The notes beneath the pieces were generated by a model. The model had not been told where the DNA came from and did not search any database. It saw nothing but the letters and a program-made list of their open reading frames with translations. The position numbers were made by a program, and so were the translations under genes. From Vagococcus silagei (GTDB taxonomy: Bacteria; Bacillota; Bacilli; Lactobacillales; Vagococcaceae), in NCBI RefSeq assembly GCF_004795745.1, contig NZ_SDGV01000001.1, positions 124,001 to 188,000 on the forward strand: a stretch of DNA of 64,000 bases, in the 5' to 3' direction. Each line of letters starts with the position of its first letter. Positions within the stretch are counted from its first letter, which is position 1. Positions 25,016 to 32,928 of this stretch are shown here, piece after piece.

Positions 25016-25078
25016 ATGAAAAGTTTGTTAGGGTTGTTTTGTTGGTATGCATATAATATAACCCACAAATATGCATAA
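25016..25078 (+). CDS. Possible 20-aa peptide with ribosome site in a hairpin loop
   Basis: ATG followed by a 20-codon frame MKSLLGLFCWYAYNITHKYA. A perfect 10-bp inverted repeat TTTATTTACT / AGTAAATAAA (24989-24998 and 25006-25015) immediately precedes the ATG, and its 7-nt loop TTGGAGG is the Shine-Dalgarno sequence. The peptide is hydrophobic with two Trp/Phe-rich turns and no known family. Whether it is translated is not shown. It could equally be a regulatory structure. Confidence 0.35.
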   Translation: MKSLLGLFCWYAYNITHKYA

Positions 25079-25153
25079 ATTGTGACCTTTTTGTATAGTT
25101 TTAAGAATTTTTAGTTAAAAATTTATTAAGATGGATTAATTTGTTCATTTTTC

Positions 25154-26173
25154 TTACACGTTAACTTTGGTAATCCAACCTTCTGGCGCTTCGATATCAC
25201 CAAATTGAATCCCAACTAATTCATCATATAATTGTTTTGTTAAGGGTCCCACTTCCGTTTCTGAATAAAAGACATGGAAATCATCTTTCGTTTGAATACC
25301 GCCAATTGGCGAAATGACAGCGGCTGTTCCACAAGCACCCGCTTCTTTAAATTGATCAAGTTTATCTAAATACACATCGCCTTCTAGTGTTTTCAAGCCT
25401 AAACGATGTTCTGCCAGATAAAGCAATGAATATTTTGTAATACTTGGTAAAATTGAGGGTGACAGTGGCGTGATAAAACAATTATCTTTAGTAATACCAA
25501 AGAAATTGGCTGCCCCAACTTCCTCAATTTTAGTGTGTGTTGCAGGATCTAAATAAATACAGTCTGAATATGATTTTGCCTTAGCTTCCTTACCTGGCAT
25601 TAGACTGGCTGCATAATTTCCACCCACTTTGACTGCTCCCGTTCCTGCAGGTGCTGCACGGTCATAGTCAGATACGATAAAGTTTGTTGGTTTTAAGCCA
25701 CCTTTGAAGTAAGCACCAACAGGCGTACAAAATACCGTAAAAATATATTCTGGGGCTGGATTCACACCAATTGCGTCGCCAACACCGATTAAAAGTGGCC
25801 GAATGTATAAAGTTGCGCCACTTTCATATGGTGGACAATACGCTTTATTAAAGCGTACCACTTTTTCAACAGCCTCTAAAAACATCTCTTCCGGAATAAC
25901 TGGCATCATGAGACGTGTCGCACTGATTTGAAAACGACGCGCATTTTCTTGAGGACGAAAGAGATTGATCGAGCCGTCCTTACAACGATAAGCTTTCATG
26001 CCTTCAAAACATTGTTGCCCATAATGAAGTGCTGTTGAACCTTCACTGATATGTAATGTATTATCTTCTGTCATTTGACCTTCAGACCATTCACCATTTT
26101 TCCAATGTGCAAGATAACGAAATGGTGTTTTTATATAACTAAATCCTAAATTATTCCAATCGATTTCAACCAT
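25154..26173 (-). CDS. ilvE: Branched-chain amino acid aminotransferase
   Basis: A fold-type IV PLP aminotransferase acting on Leu, Ile and Val. The ATG at 26173 (339 aa) lies behind GGAAGG; the in-frame TTG three codons upstream is less likely. Key regions are HYGQQCFEGMKAYRC, PPYESGATLYIRPLL, GAVKVGGNYAASL (the PLP lysine in KVGGNYA) and IEEVGAANFFGI. The family's C-terminal GTAAVISPIGGI is present. Monocistronic. Confidence 0.94.
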   Translation of the reverse strand: MVEIDWNNLGFSYIKTPFRYLAHWKNGEWSEGQMTEDNTLHISEGSTALHYGQQCFEGMKAYRCKDGSINLFRPQENARRFQISATRLMMPVIPEEMFLEAVEKVVRFNKAYCPPYESGATLYIRPLLIGVGDAIGVNPAPEYIFTVFCTPVGAYFKGGLKPTNFIVSDYDRAAPAGTGAVKVGGNYAASLMPGKEAKAKSYSDCIYLDPATHTKIEEVGAANFFGITKDNCFITPLSPSILPSITKYSLLYLAEHRLGLKTLEGDVYLDKLDQFKEAGACGTAAVISPIGGIQTKDDFHVFYSETEVGPLTKQLYDELVGIQFGDIEAPEGWITKVNV

Positions 26174-26371
26174 ATCTTTCAATCCTTCCGTACTTTTTTC
26201 ATCATTTTATCATATTTCAAAGGACTCCCCTAACCTTTTTTTAATAAATCTAGCGCTTTTTGTGAAAATTATATAATTTTTGATTAAAGAGACAGCAGAA
26301 AGATGGCTTTCTCTCAATTTTTAAGTATAGTGATAAGTGGTTATTAACTTTTTTAGGAGGAAAAACATAAT

Positions 26372-26617
26372 ATGAAGAAGCAAGATCTTGTTTCGCTTTG
26401 GGGGGATACAGTCGGTGTGTCTGACTTGATTCGCTCAATCATTTTGTCTGTCATTTTAACGATGGGCGCCTTTTTTATTGCACCTGCAGACGATCCAACG
26501 AAACAATTATTTTTTGGACTGGGTGGGGCCGTCCTTAGTTTTATCATTAACTCTGTGCTCGTTAAGCCAAAAAGAAAATTGGAAGCACTCACAGAAGAAA
26601 GTGAGGAACACGTTTAG
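26372..26617 (+). CDS. Small two-helix membrane protein preceding the TctA-like gene
   Basis: An 81-aa protein with two hydrophobic segments (about 18-38 and 47-66) and a charged C-terminus. The start has a strong TTAGGAGG. The next gene begins directly after its stop codon (TAG then ATG), so the two are translated together. TctB subunits of tripartite tricarboxylate transporters are larger (about four helices). This could be a reduced partner subunit, but no homology is evident to me. Confidence 0.65.
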   Translation: MKKQDLVSLWGDTVGVSDLIRSIILSVILTMGAFFIAPADDPTKQLFFGLGGAVLSFIINSVLVKPKRKLEALTEESEEHV

Positions 26618-27982
26618 ATGACAACTGCTTTAATCTTACAAATGATTGTCGCTAGTTTTAGCGCCTTCATTATTTATTCATTAATTGGATTCATTCCAGG
26701 AACAGATGAAACAAGTGTTTTAATGCCGATTACACTAGCACTCATCATGGCTAAAGTCGAACCACTTGTTGTACTGACCTTTTTCGTTGCTTCATTTGTT
26801 ACGCTAGGCCTGATGAATATTATGCCGGCACTGATTGCCAATCTTCCTGGTGGAGTTTTATCAACGCCAATGTTAGATTCCGCACTAATTGTTAAAAAGC
26901 ATGGTCGTACCAGTCATGTCATCAAAAAAGCCGCACTTGGTAGCGCGATTGGCGTAACGGTTTCCCTCATTAGTTGTTTATTTATCGCGAAACTGATTGC
27001 ACCTTTTGCTAGCGACATCAGTCAGCATGCTAACTTAATTTTTATTGGCGGGGCAATCTTCCTGTCTCTTTTAAGCTCTGCGAAATTATTATCATTAATT
27101 AGTATTGTACCTTTAGCACTCGTTTTCCAAGGTTTACGTGCTTTATACTGGCAAACTGGAGCTGTGCCAGCAGATAAAAATATTACGACATCCTTTTTCT
27201 TAGGGATTACTGTGGCACCTTTAATTTTATCACTGCTTTCATTATTGAATGGAAATGAAAAGAAAAAATTAATGGTTGCTGAAGTGAAACCGATGAAAAT
27301 CCCAATGCCAACCAAAGAACAACAACAGGCGAAAAAAGAAGCCTTTAAAAATCGTTTAACAAAAAACGAATGGATCAGTGCAACAGTCGCTAGTTTCTTA
27401 TCAAACTTTCTCTTCGTCTTAAGTCCAGTCGGTCTGATTGTGCTTTTTGGCGAAATGATGGGTAAGAAAGAAACGGACGAACTCAAACGAGCTGAACTTA
27501 AAATTACAACCATGACAGCCTTAGCACAAAGTACCTATATCTCAGGCATCATGATTTCGATTGTCGCCATTGGTTTACCAATGGCACCCTCAGCAATTGG
27601 CCCAGGTGCAGCCTTTTTCGAAGCACCACCAGTCTTTAGTATCGGCAATACAATTACGGATATGTATCCTAAAAATTGGTTAATGCTAGCCTTTATTATT
27701 GGAAGTGTGATTGCCTTAACTCTGGTTTATTTTTTAGCTACAAAATTTGCAGAACCTTTAACTTATTTTGTCTTAAAAAAAATCCCACATGAAGCAATGC
27801 TCGCTCTTTTCATCGCACTAGTCTTTTTACTAGCCTACATCGATGCAGGTTTAATTAATGTCTTTGGGGTTTTATTAATGAGTCTCATTTGTGGTACACT
27901 TAACCGGTTGGGGGTAGGCTATGGTATTCAATTTATGTCACTTTATGCCGCTCCATTTATTGTGACTTTATTATCCAAATAA
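26618..27982 (+). CDS. TctA-like (tripartite tricarboxylate transporter) membrane protein
   Basis: A 454-aa polytopic protein with ten or more hydrophobic segments. The N-terminal GFIPGTDETSVLMPITLA corresponds to the TctA GxxPG signature, and a second PG motif (SAIGPGAAFFEAPP) lies at about 325-338, as in the two-fold repeat of TctA. The central cytoplasmic loop (about 222-255) is Lys/Gln-rich. TctA normally works with TctB and a periplasmic TctC; no TctC-like receptor is encoded nearby. Only 18 nt separate it from mevalonate kinase, in the same direction. An organic acid such as mevalonate is a possible substrate by context only. Confidence 0.75.
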   Translation: MTTALILQMIVASFSAFIIYSLIGFIPGTDETSVLMPITLALIMAKVEPLVVLTFFVASFVTLGLMNIMPALIANLPGGVLSTPMLDSALIVKKHGRTSHVIKKAALGSAIGVTVSLISCLFIAKLIAPFASDISQHANLIFIGGAIFLSLLSSAKLLSLISIVPLALVFQGLRALYWQTGAVPADKNITTSFFLGITVAPLILSLLSLLNGNEKKKLMVAEVKPMKIPMPTKEQQQAKKEAFKNRLTKNEWISATVASFLSNFLFVLSPVGLIVLFGEMMGKKETDELKRAELKITTMTALAQSTYISGIMISIVAIGLPMAPSAIGPGAAFFEAPPVFSIGNTITDMYPKNWLMLAFIIGSVIALTLVYFLATKFAEPLTYFVLKKIPHEAMLALFIALVFLLAYIDAGLINVFGVLLMSLICGTLNRLGVGYGIQFMSLYAAPFIVTLLSK

Positions 27983-28000
27983 CTAAAGGAGTCTATATTT

Positions 28001-28951
28001 ATGACGCAACACACAGGAATTGGCTTAGCCAATGGAAAAATTATTCTTTTAGGAGAGCACTCGGTTGTCTATCATCAACCGTCAATTGCGATTCCTTTTC
28101 CAGCTGTCACTATTAAAACAAGCGTGACGGCGCAACAAGATAAAACAACGATTGATTGTGATTTTTATCATGGAATTGTTGATGAAATGCCTGAATTACT
28201 AGAAAGTTTAAAAGAAACGATTCGCGTTTGTACCAAACGTTTGAACCAAAAAGAGACACCGCTTGCCATTACAATTGAAAGTAGGATCCCTGCTGAACGT
28301 GGCATGGGGTCAAGTGCTGCAGTAGCGGTCGCTACAACGCGCGCAATCTATGACTACTTTAATGCAACCCTTACACAAGATGAGCTCTTAGAAATTGTTG
28401 ATATTGCTGAAAAAATTGCCCATGGTAATCCAAGTGGATTGGATGCTCTGATGACAAGTAGCTCAATACCTTTCTACTATATTAAGGGGCGACCTTTCCA
28501 ACCCATCACACCTCATTTAAATGCCTATCTCATTGTCGCCGATACTGGTGTTACTGGCCAAACAAAAGAAGCCGTTGCAAGTGTCGCTGAAAAATTAAAT
28601 GGCGTCGATGGGCCTAAATATCAAGCAATTATTAATCGCTTAGGCGAACTGGCTGATCTCGGTAGATTCGCTTTAGAAAATAATCAATGTACAGCATTAG
28701 GTTCATACATGACTGAAGTTCATCAATTATTAACTGATTTAGGTGTCTCAAATAATGCCCTTAATACCTTGGTACAAGCAGCATTAGATACTGATGCACT
28801 GGGCGCTAAATTAACCGGTGGTGGTCGTGGCGGTTGTATGATTGCTTTGGCACAAGACAAACATCACGCTGAACGTATTCAAGCCTCACTTATTAAGGCA
28901 GGCGCTAAAAATACTTGGCTTCATGAAATGAGTGTTAAAAATGGAAAATAG
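28001..28951 (+). CDS. mvk: Mevalonate kinase
   Basis: A 316-aa GHMP kinase, first phosphorylation step of the mevalonate pathway to isopentenyl diphosphate. GKIILLGEHSVVYHQPSIA is GHMP motif 1, PAERGMGSSAAVAVA the ATP loop (motif 2) and KLTGGGRGGCMIAL motif 3. AAAGGAG precedes the start. It overlaps mvaD by 11 nt. HMG-CoA synthase and reductase genes are not in the window. Confidence 0.95.
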   Translation: MTQHTGIGLANGKIILLGEHSVVYHQPSIAIPFPAVTIKTSVTAQQDKTTIDCDFYHGIVDEMPELLESLKETIRVCTKRLNQKETPLAITIESRIPAERGMGSSAAVAVATTRAIYDYFNATLTQDELLEIVDIAEKIAHGNPSGLDALMTSSSIPFYYIKGRPFQPITPHLNAYLIVADTGVTGQTKEAVASVAEKLNGVDGPKYQAIINRLGELADLGRFALENNQCTALGSYMTEVHQLLTDLGVSNNALNTLVQAALDTDALGAKLTGGGRGGCMIALAQDKHHAERIQASLIKAGAKNTWLHEMSVKNGK

Positions 28952-29939
28952 TGGCTTATGTCGAGCGCATACAAATATTGCCCTAATCAAATATTGGGGT
29001 AAAAGAGATGAAAACTTATTTTTACCAATGAATAGTAGTCTTTCACTCACATTAGATGCTTTTTATACCGATACAAAAGTAACCCTTGAACCTACTGCAG
29101 AAGCGGATACTTTTTATCTAAACGGTGTCTTACAAGGTGAAAAAGAAACACAGAAAATCGCCAACTTTATTGATTTATTCCGCCATGAAGCAAATAATAA
29201 TAGCCGTGTGAAAGTCGAAAGCTACAATCACGTACCGACTGCTGCTGGGCTAGCGTCATCAGCCTCAGCTTTCGCAGCACTGTCAGGCGCATGCCGTGAT
29301 GCATTTAACCTTGAATTATCAACTGAAGTCTTATCAACTTTTGCCAGAAGAGGCAGTGGCAGTGCCACAAGAAGCCTTTATGGCGGTTTTGTCGAATGGA
29401 ATAAAGGCATTGATCATGACTCTCTTTCAAGTCATGCCATTCCGATTGATGCAGCTGATTGGGATGTTGCGATGCTTGTCATTGCCGTAAATACCGGTGA
29501 AAAGAAATTATCGAGTCGTGTCGGTATGAAACAAACCGTTGAAACTTCTGCCTTTTATCCTGCTTGGGTCGAAAGTGCTGAAAAAGATTTAATTGCAATT
29601 AAAGACGCCATTCAGGCACAGGACTTCATTCGTGTTGGTGAAATAACTGAAGCCAATGGTATGAAAATGCATGGCACGATGTTAGGTGCTATTCCGCCAA
29701 TTTCTTATTGGGAACCTGAAAGTGTTAAAGCTTTTCAAAAGATTCAAGAAATTCGCGCCCAAGGCATTCCTTGTTATGTTACAATGGACGCTGGGCCAAA
29801 TGTTAAAGTACTTTGCCAAGGCTCAAACATTGAAAAAATAAAAAAAATACTTTTAAAAGATTTTAAACCAGACCAACTGATTACTTCAGGTGTGGGTTCT
29901 GGTATCCAATCACTCAAACTCTCCGATTGGACGTATTAA
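28941..29939 (+). CDS. mvaD: Diphosphomevalonate decarboxylase
   Basis: A GHMP-family enzyme converting mevalonate 5-diphosphate to IPP. The ATG at 28941 (332 aa) is preferred over a GTG at 28932. AHTNIALIKYWGKRDE is the family N-terminus, PTAAGLASSASAFAAL the ATP loop, and GSGSATRSLYGGFVEW and the C-terminal TMDAGPNVKVLC are diagnostic. It overlaps mvk and is followed by AAAGGAGG for pmk. Confidence 0.95.
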   Translation: MENSGLCRAHTNIALIKYWGKRDENLFLPMNSSLSLTLDAFYTDTKVTLEPTAEADTFYLNGVLQGEKETQKIANFIDLFRHEANNNSRVKVESYNHVPTAAGLASSASAFAALSGACRDAFNLELSTEVLSTFARRGSGSATRSLYGGFVEWNKGIDHDSLSSHAIPIDAADWDVAMLVIAVNTGEKKLSSRVGMKQTVETSAFYPAWVESAEKDLIAIKDAIQAQDFIRVGEITEANGMKMHGTMLGAIPPISYWEPESVKAFQKIQEIRAQGIPCYVTMDAGPNVKVLCQGSNIEKIKKILLKDFKPDQLITSGVGSGIQSLKLSDWTY

Positions 29940-29953
29940 AGGAGGAAATTTTG

Positions 29954-31063
29954 TTGATAAAAGCAAGCGCACCCGGCAAACTTTACATTGCTGGCGAATA
30001 TGCAGTCTTAGAACCAGGCCACCCAGCCGTGATTGTGGCTCTTGATCAATTTATTACAGTGACCCTTGTTGAAGCGAAATCGCAAGGTAGCATTTGTTCA
30101 CGCTACTCAAATGGTATTTCAATTCCATGGACACGTAAAAACGGGAAATTTTATATGGATGAACGTGAAAATCCATTTTCTTATATTACAAAATCGGTGA
30201 CTGTTGTTGAACAATACCTACAAGAACAAAACTATGATTTAAAGTATTTCGATTTAACTATTCAAAGTGAACTTGATAACCGCGATGGACGTAAATATGG
30301 TTTAGGATCAAGTGGTGCTGTTACGATTGCAACAATTAAAGCCATTTTAAGTTTTTACAAAATCGATTATACTGCTGAATTACTCTATAAATTAGCCGCC
30401 ATTACCCATCTTTCATTGAATAGTAATGGTAGTTTTGGCGACCTTGCCGCAAGTTCATATGAAGGTTGGATTGCTTATTCTTGTTTCGATCGTCAGTGGT
30501 TACTAAATCAAACCAATCATCCAACGATGACTTTAGTTGATTTGGTCAATAAAAAATGGCCAAAACTAATGATTGAGCCTTTGACGGCTCCAAAAGATCT
30601 ACGTCTTTTAATTGGTTGGACAGGCACACCTGCCTCAACAACGTTTTTAGTCGATCAAGTTCAAGATGAACAAAGTGATATGAATGGTTTTTATAAAGAT
30701 TTTCTTGCCAAAAGTAAAGCCTGTGTGACCGAGTTAATCGCTGCTTTTAAAGCGCAAGATTTAGCATCTATTCAACGCATGATTCGTGAAAATCGTGAAT
30801 TATTACGTTCTTTAGGCACAAAAAGTGGGGTCGATATTGAAACATCTGCCTTGCATCAACTGATTCACATCGCAGAAGAATTTGAAGGAGCTTCAAAATC
30901 TTCCGGTGCTGGTGGTGGTGATTGCGGGATTGCGATTTTTAATCAACGCGATGAAATTCTTCCAATGATTACCCAATGGCGAGAACAAGGAATCTTGAAT
31001 TTACCCTTACAAGTCTTTGAAAGTAATATTACCAATAAACAATCTGTTCAATGGGAGGACTAA
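29954..31063 (+). CDS. pmk: Phosphomevalonate kinase
   Basis: A GHMP kinase of the MvaK2 type. A TTG start at 29954 (or the adjacent TTG at 29951) lies 8 (or 5) nt after AAAGGAGG. The upstream TTG at 29927 overlaps mvaD and is rejected. The protein (369 aa, IKASAPGKLYIAGEYAVLE start) has the loops DNRDGRKYGLGSSGAVTIA and KSSGAGGGDCGIAIF. It is translationally close to fni. Confidence 0.94.
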   Translation: MIKASAPGKLYIAGEYAVLEPGHPAVIVALDQFITVTLVEAKSQGSICSRYSNGISIPWTRKNGKFYMDERENPFSYITKSVTVVEQYLQEQNYDLKYFDLTIQSELDNRDGRKYGLGSSGAVTIATIKAILSFYKIDYTAELLYKLAAITHLSLNSNGSFGDLAASSYEGWIAYSCFDRQWLLNQTNHPTMTLVDLVNKKWPKLMIEPLTAPKDLRLLIGWTGTPASTTFLVDQVQDEQSDMNGFYKDFLAKSKACVTELIAAFKAQDLASIQRMIRENRELLRSLGTKSGVDIETSALHQLIHIAEEFEGASKSSGAGGGDCGIAIFNQRDEILPMITQWREQGILNLPLQVFESNITNKQSVQWED

Positions 31064-31065
31064 AG

Positions 31066-32100
31066 ATGTCATCAATTTGGAGTCGAAAAGATGCACACGT
31101 TCATCTAGCAGAGATGAATTATCAAGCACATGCAAACAATGGATTTGATGACGTTCGTCTCGTTCATCAATCCTTAACAACGGTTGATATCGCAGATGTA
31201 AATTTAAATACAAAGATAGGTACCTTTGATTTAGAGGTGCCTTTCTTTATCAATGCCATGACTGGTGGTAGCCCAAAAACTAAAATTATTAACCAAAACT
31301 TAAGTCGGATTGCCAAAGAATGTCATCTCGCAATGGCTGTTGGTTCAGTTAGTATTGCCTTAAAGCATGATGATTCTGAAATTCGTGACAGTTTTACAAT
31401 TGTCCGCAAAGAAAATCCAGATGGCTTCATTTTTTCAAATATTGGCGCACATCATTCACTTGAAAATGCCAAGCGAGCAGTTGATCTTTTACAAGCTGAC
31501 GCATTACAGGTACATTTAAACATTCCGCAAGAGATTGTGATGCCAGAAGGTGATCGCGCTTTTTCTAGTTGGTTGCATAATATTGAGACTCTCGTTCAAC
31601 ATCTTGACGTACCAGTGATTGTTAAAGAAGTTGGTTTCGGCATGTCACAAGAAACAATCCAACAATTACTCGATATCGGTGTAACGATGATTGATGTTGC
31701 AGGACGTGGTGGTACAAACTTTATTCAAATCGAAAATGAACGCCGTGAACAAGAAGAGTTTAGCTACCTCTACGACTGGGGACAAACAACAGCTGAATCT
31801 TTATTAGAAGCACAGCCATTCTTGTCACAGGCTGATTTTATCGCCTCTGGTGGCATTAGAAACCCACTTGATATAATTAAAGCTTACAGTTTAGGTGCCA
31901 AAGCAGTCGGACTTTCCGGTGAAATCCTACATCAATGCCTGACACAAGGTAATGATGCAACCATTGCCACTCTCTTAAACTGGCAAGAACACTTAAAAAA
32001 ATTAATGAGCCTAACCGGCACAAAAACCATACAAGAGCTAACCAAAACAAAAAAAGTCTTCAGCTTAGAATTAGAAAATTGGAAGAAACAACGAAATTAA
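31066..32100 (+). CDS. fni: Type 2 isopentenyl-diphosphate delta-isomerase
   Basis: An FMN- and NADPH-dependent TIM-barrel isomerase interconverting IPP and DMAPP. The ATG at 31066 (344 aa) is preferred because GGGAGG lies 7 nt upstream; the ATG at 31051 is inside that site. Motifs are NAMTGGSPKTKIIN, NIGAHHSLE, VDVAGRGGTNF-type (here MIDVAGRGGTNF) and IASGGIRNPLDI. It is the last gene of the mevalonate operon. Its TAA abuts hairpin array C. Confidence 0.95.
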   Translation: MSSIWSRKDAHVHLAEMNYQAHANNGFDDVRLVHQSLTTVDIADVNLNTKIGTFDLEVPFFINAMTGGSPKTKIINQNLSRIAKECHLAMAVGSVSIALKHDDSEIRDSFTIVRKENPDGFIFSNIGAHHSLENAKRAVDLLQADALQVHLNIPQEIVMPEGDRAFSSWLHNIETLVQHLDVPVIVKEVGFGMSQETIQQLLDIGVTMIDVAGRGGTNFIQIENERREQEEFSYLYDWGQTTAESLLEAQPFLSQADFIASGGIRNPLDIIKAYSLGAKAVGLSGEILHQCLTQGNDATIATLLNWQEHLKKLMSLTGTKTIQELTKTKKVFSLELENWKKQRN

Positions 32101-32260
32101 AGGGGTGGAAAAGCGCTTTGGGATGAACAATAAGATAAGCGGATGAAACCGACGGTTTTTGTCAGATTTGGATGATTAGCTTAATGCCGAACCCCAGCTC
32201 ACAGAACCCGGATTATAAAGTGGTGGCGCTGACACTTTGTGGTTACATAGCACCCACTCA
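32101..32260 (+). repeat. Hairpin-repeat array C (one full unit, one stem-only remnant) at the fni stop codon
   Basis: Here the element is on the plus strand, again in the sense of its gene (fni). Unit C1 (32101-32214) starts at the TAA with AGGGGTGG, contains GCGCTTTGGGATGAACAATA, AAGATAAGC, the loop GGTTTTT between GAC and GTC, then TTAGCTTAATGCCGA, ACCCCAGCTCACAGAACCC. Its reverse complement matches array D unit D1 closely (for example GGGTTCTGTGAGCTGGG). The outer stem is partly decayed. C2 (about 32215-32260) keeps only GTGGTGGCGCT and AGCACCCAC. A terminator follows at once. Confidence 0.78.
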
Positions 32261-32267
32261 AAAATAA

Positions 32268-32301
32268 AAAGACATGTACTTCAAAATGCATGTCTTTTTT
32301 A
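32268..32301 (+). terminator. Terminator of the mevalonate operon
   Basis: AAAAAGACATG pairs with CATGTCTTTTTT around a 12-nt AT-rich loop, with T-run on the plus strand. It lies beyond hairpin array C, so the array is part of the 3' UTR of the fni mRNA. Confidence 0.85.
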
Positions 32302-32357
32302 GTATATTCTGAAATTAAGTGCTATCATATAGCTAATAATAAAGGGAGGTTTTTGTT

Positions 32358-32852
32358 ATGACATTAACAATCAAAACAGAAGAAAACACAATTGTTGCTC
32401 GTAAAGAAAATGGTGATCTTTTATTTAAACTCAACCCACTTAGAACGATTCCTACTCGGAAAAAATTCGATTTACTTGATGAAAATAATAATGAGTTAGG
32501 TACAATTAAACGCGCAACGAACAATTTTGGTCTCTTTGACCTACCTCGTTTCTACCTTAAATTACCTGGACACAAAGAAATTACCGTTCTTAAAGACATG
32601 AAACAATTTCAAACAATGTATGAAATCAATGGTGAAAAATTAAGTATTGATGGCGAAGTCACTGGTCAATCTTTTACCATATCTGAAAGTAAACAGAAAA
32701 TTGCTAAAATTATGGTGAATGCTGAAGATGATCAGTCATTCAGTTTTAGTATTCAGCTAGACAATCCTGACAAAGAACTTCTTGTTGCGGCAATCACATC
32801 AATTATTGCAATGATTTATGAAGAAGAACGCTATATGGTAAGACGTAAATAA
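32358..32852 (+). CDS. LURP-one-related (LOR/YxjI-like) protein, second copy
   Basis: A 164-aa soluble protein with the same strand pattern as the protein at 16772-17269 (short ENGDLLFKLNPL, NNELGTIKRA, YEINGEKLSIDGEV, SKQKIAKIMV elements, then a C-terminal helix LLVAAITSIIAMIYEEE that matches LTIMLVAAIDFV in the first copy). Overall similarity is low, so this is a divergent paralogue. AAAGGGAGG upstream of the ATG. Function unknown. Confidence 0.7.
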   Translation: MTLTIKTEENTIVARKENGDLLFKLNPLRTIPTRKKFDLLDENNNELGTIKRATNNFGLFDLPRFYLKLPGHKEITVLKDMKQFQTMYEINGEKLSIDGEVTGQSFTISESKQKIAKIMVNAEDDQSFSFSIQLDNPDKELLVAAITSIIAMIYEEERYMVRRK

Positions 32853-32880
32853 ATATTGAAAGTCTACCAATCTTACAAAA

Positions 32881-32927
32881 ATAAAAGGGCATCCTATCAA
32901 TCCACAAGTTGATAAGATGCCTTTTCA
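32881..32927. terminator. Bidirectional terminator between convergent genes
   Basis: AAAAGGGCATC/TATCAA pairs with TTGATA/GATGCCTTTT around TCCACAAG, between the LURP-one-like gene and the GT-C-like gene. Confidence 0.85.
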
Positions 32928-32928
32928 A

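Larger units (their letters stand above)
24704..25153. other. Gene-poor gap between the sigma factor and ilvE
   Basis: This 450-bp gap holds two hairpin terminators (24786-24824 and 24947-24980) and a possible 20-codon ORF (25016-25078). On the minus strand, between the two terminators, a 12-codon frame reads MYSKRWEGRWPK (about 24843-24881) and ends before the hairpin at 24786-24824. Its ribosome site is poor and I do not claim it as a gene, but the layout (start region plus terminator) could be a small RNA or leader. Confidence 0.35.

Noticed and set aside
26285-26320. Possible leader hairpin (GAGA/GAAAG with CTTTC/TCTC) before the 81-aa gene
   Set aside because: Short and weak; no T-box or other known leader sequence is seen around it.
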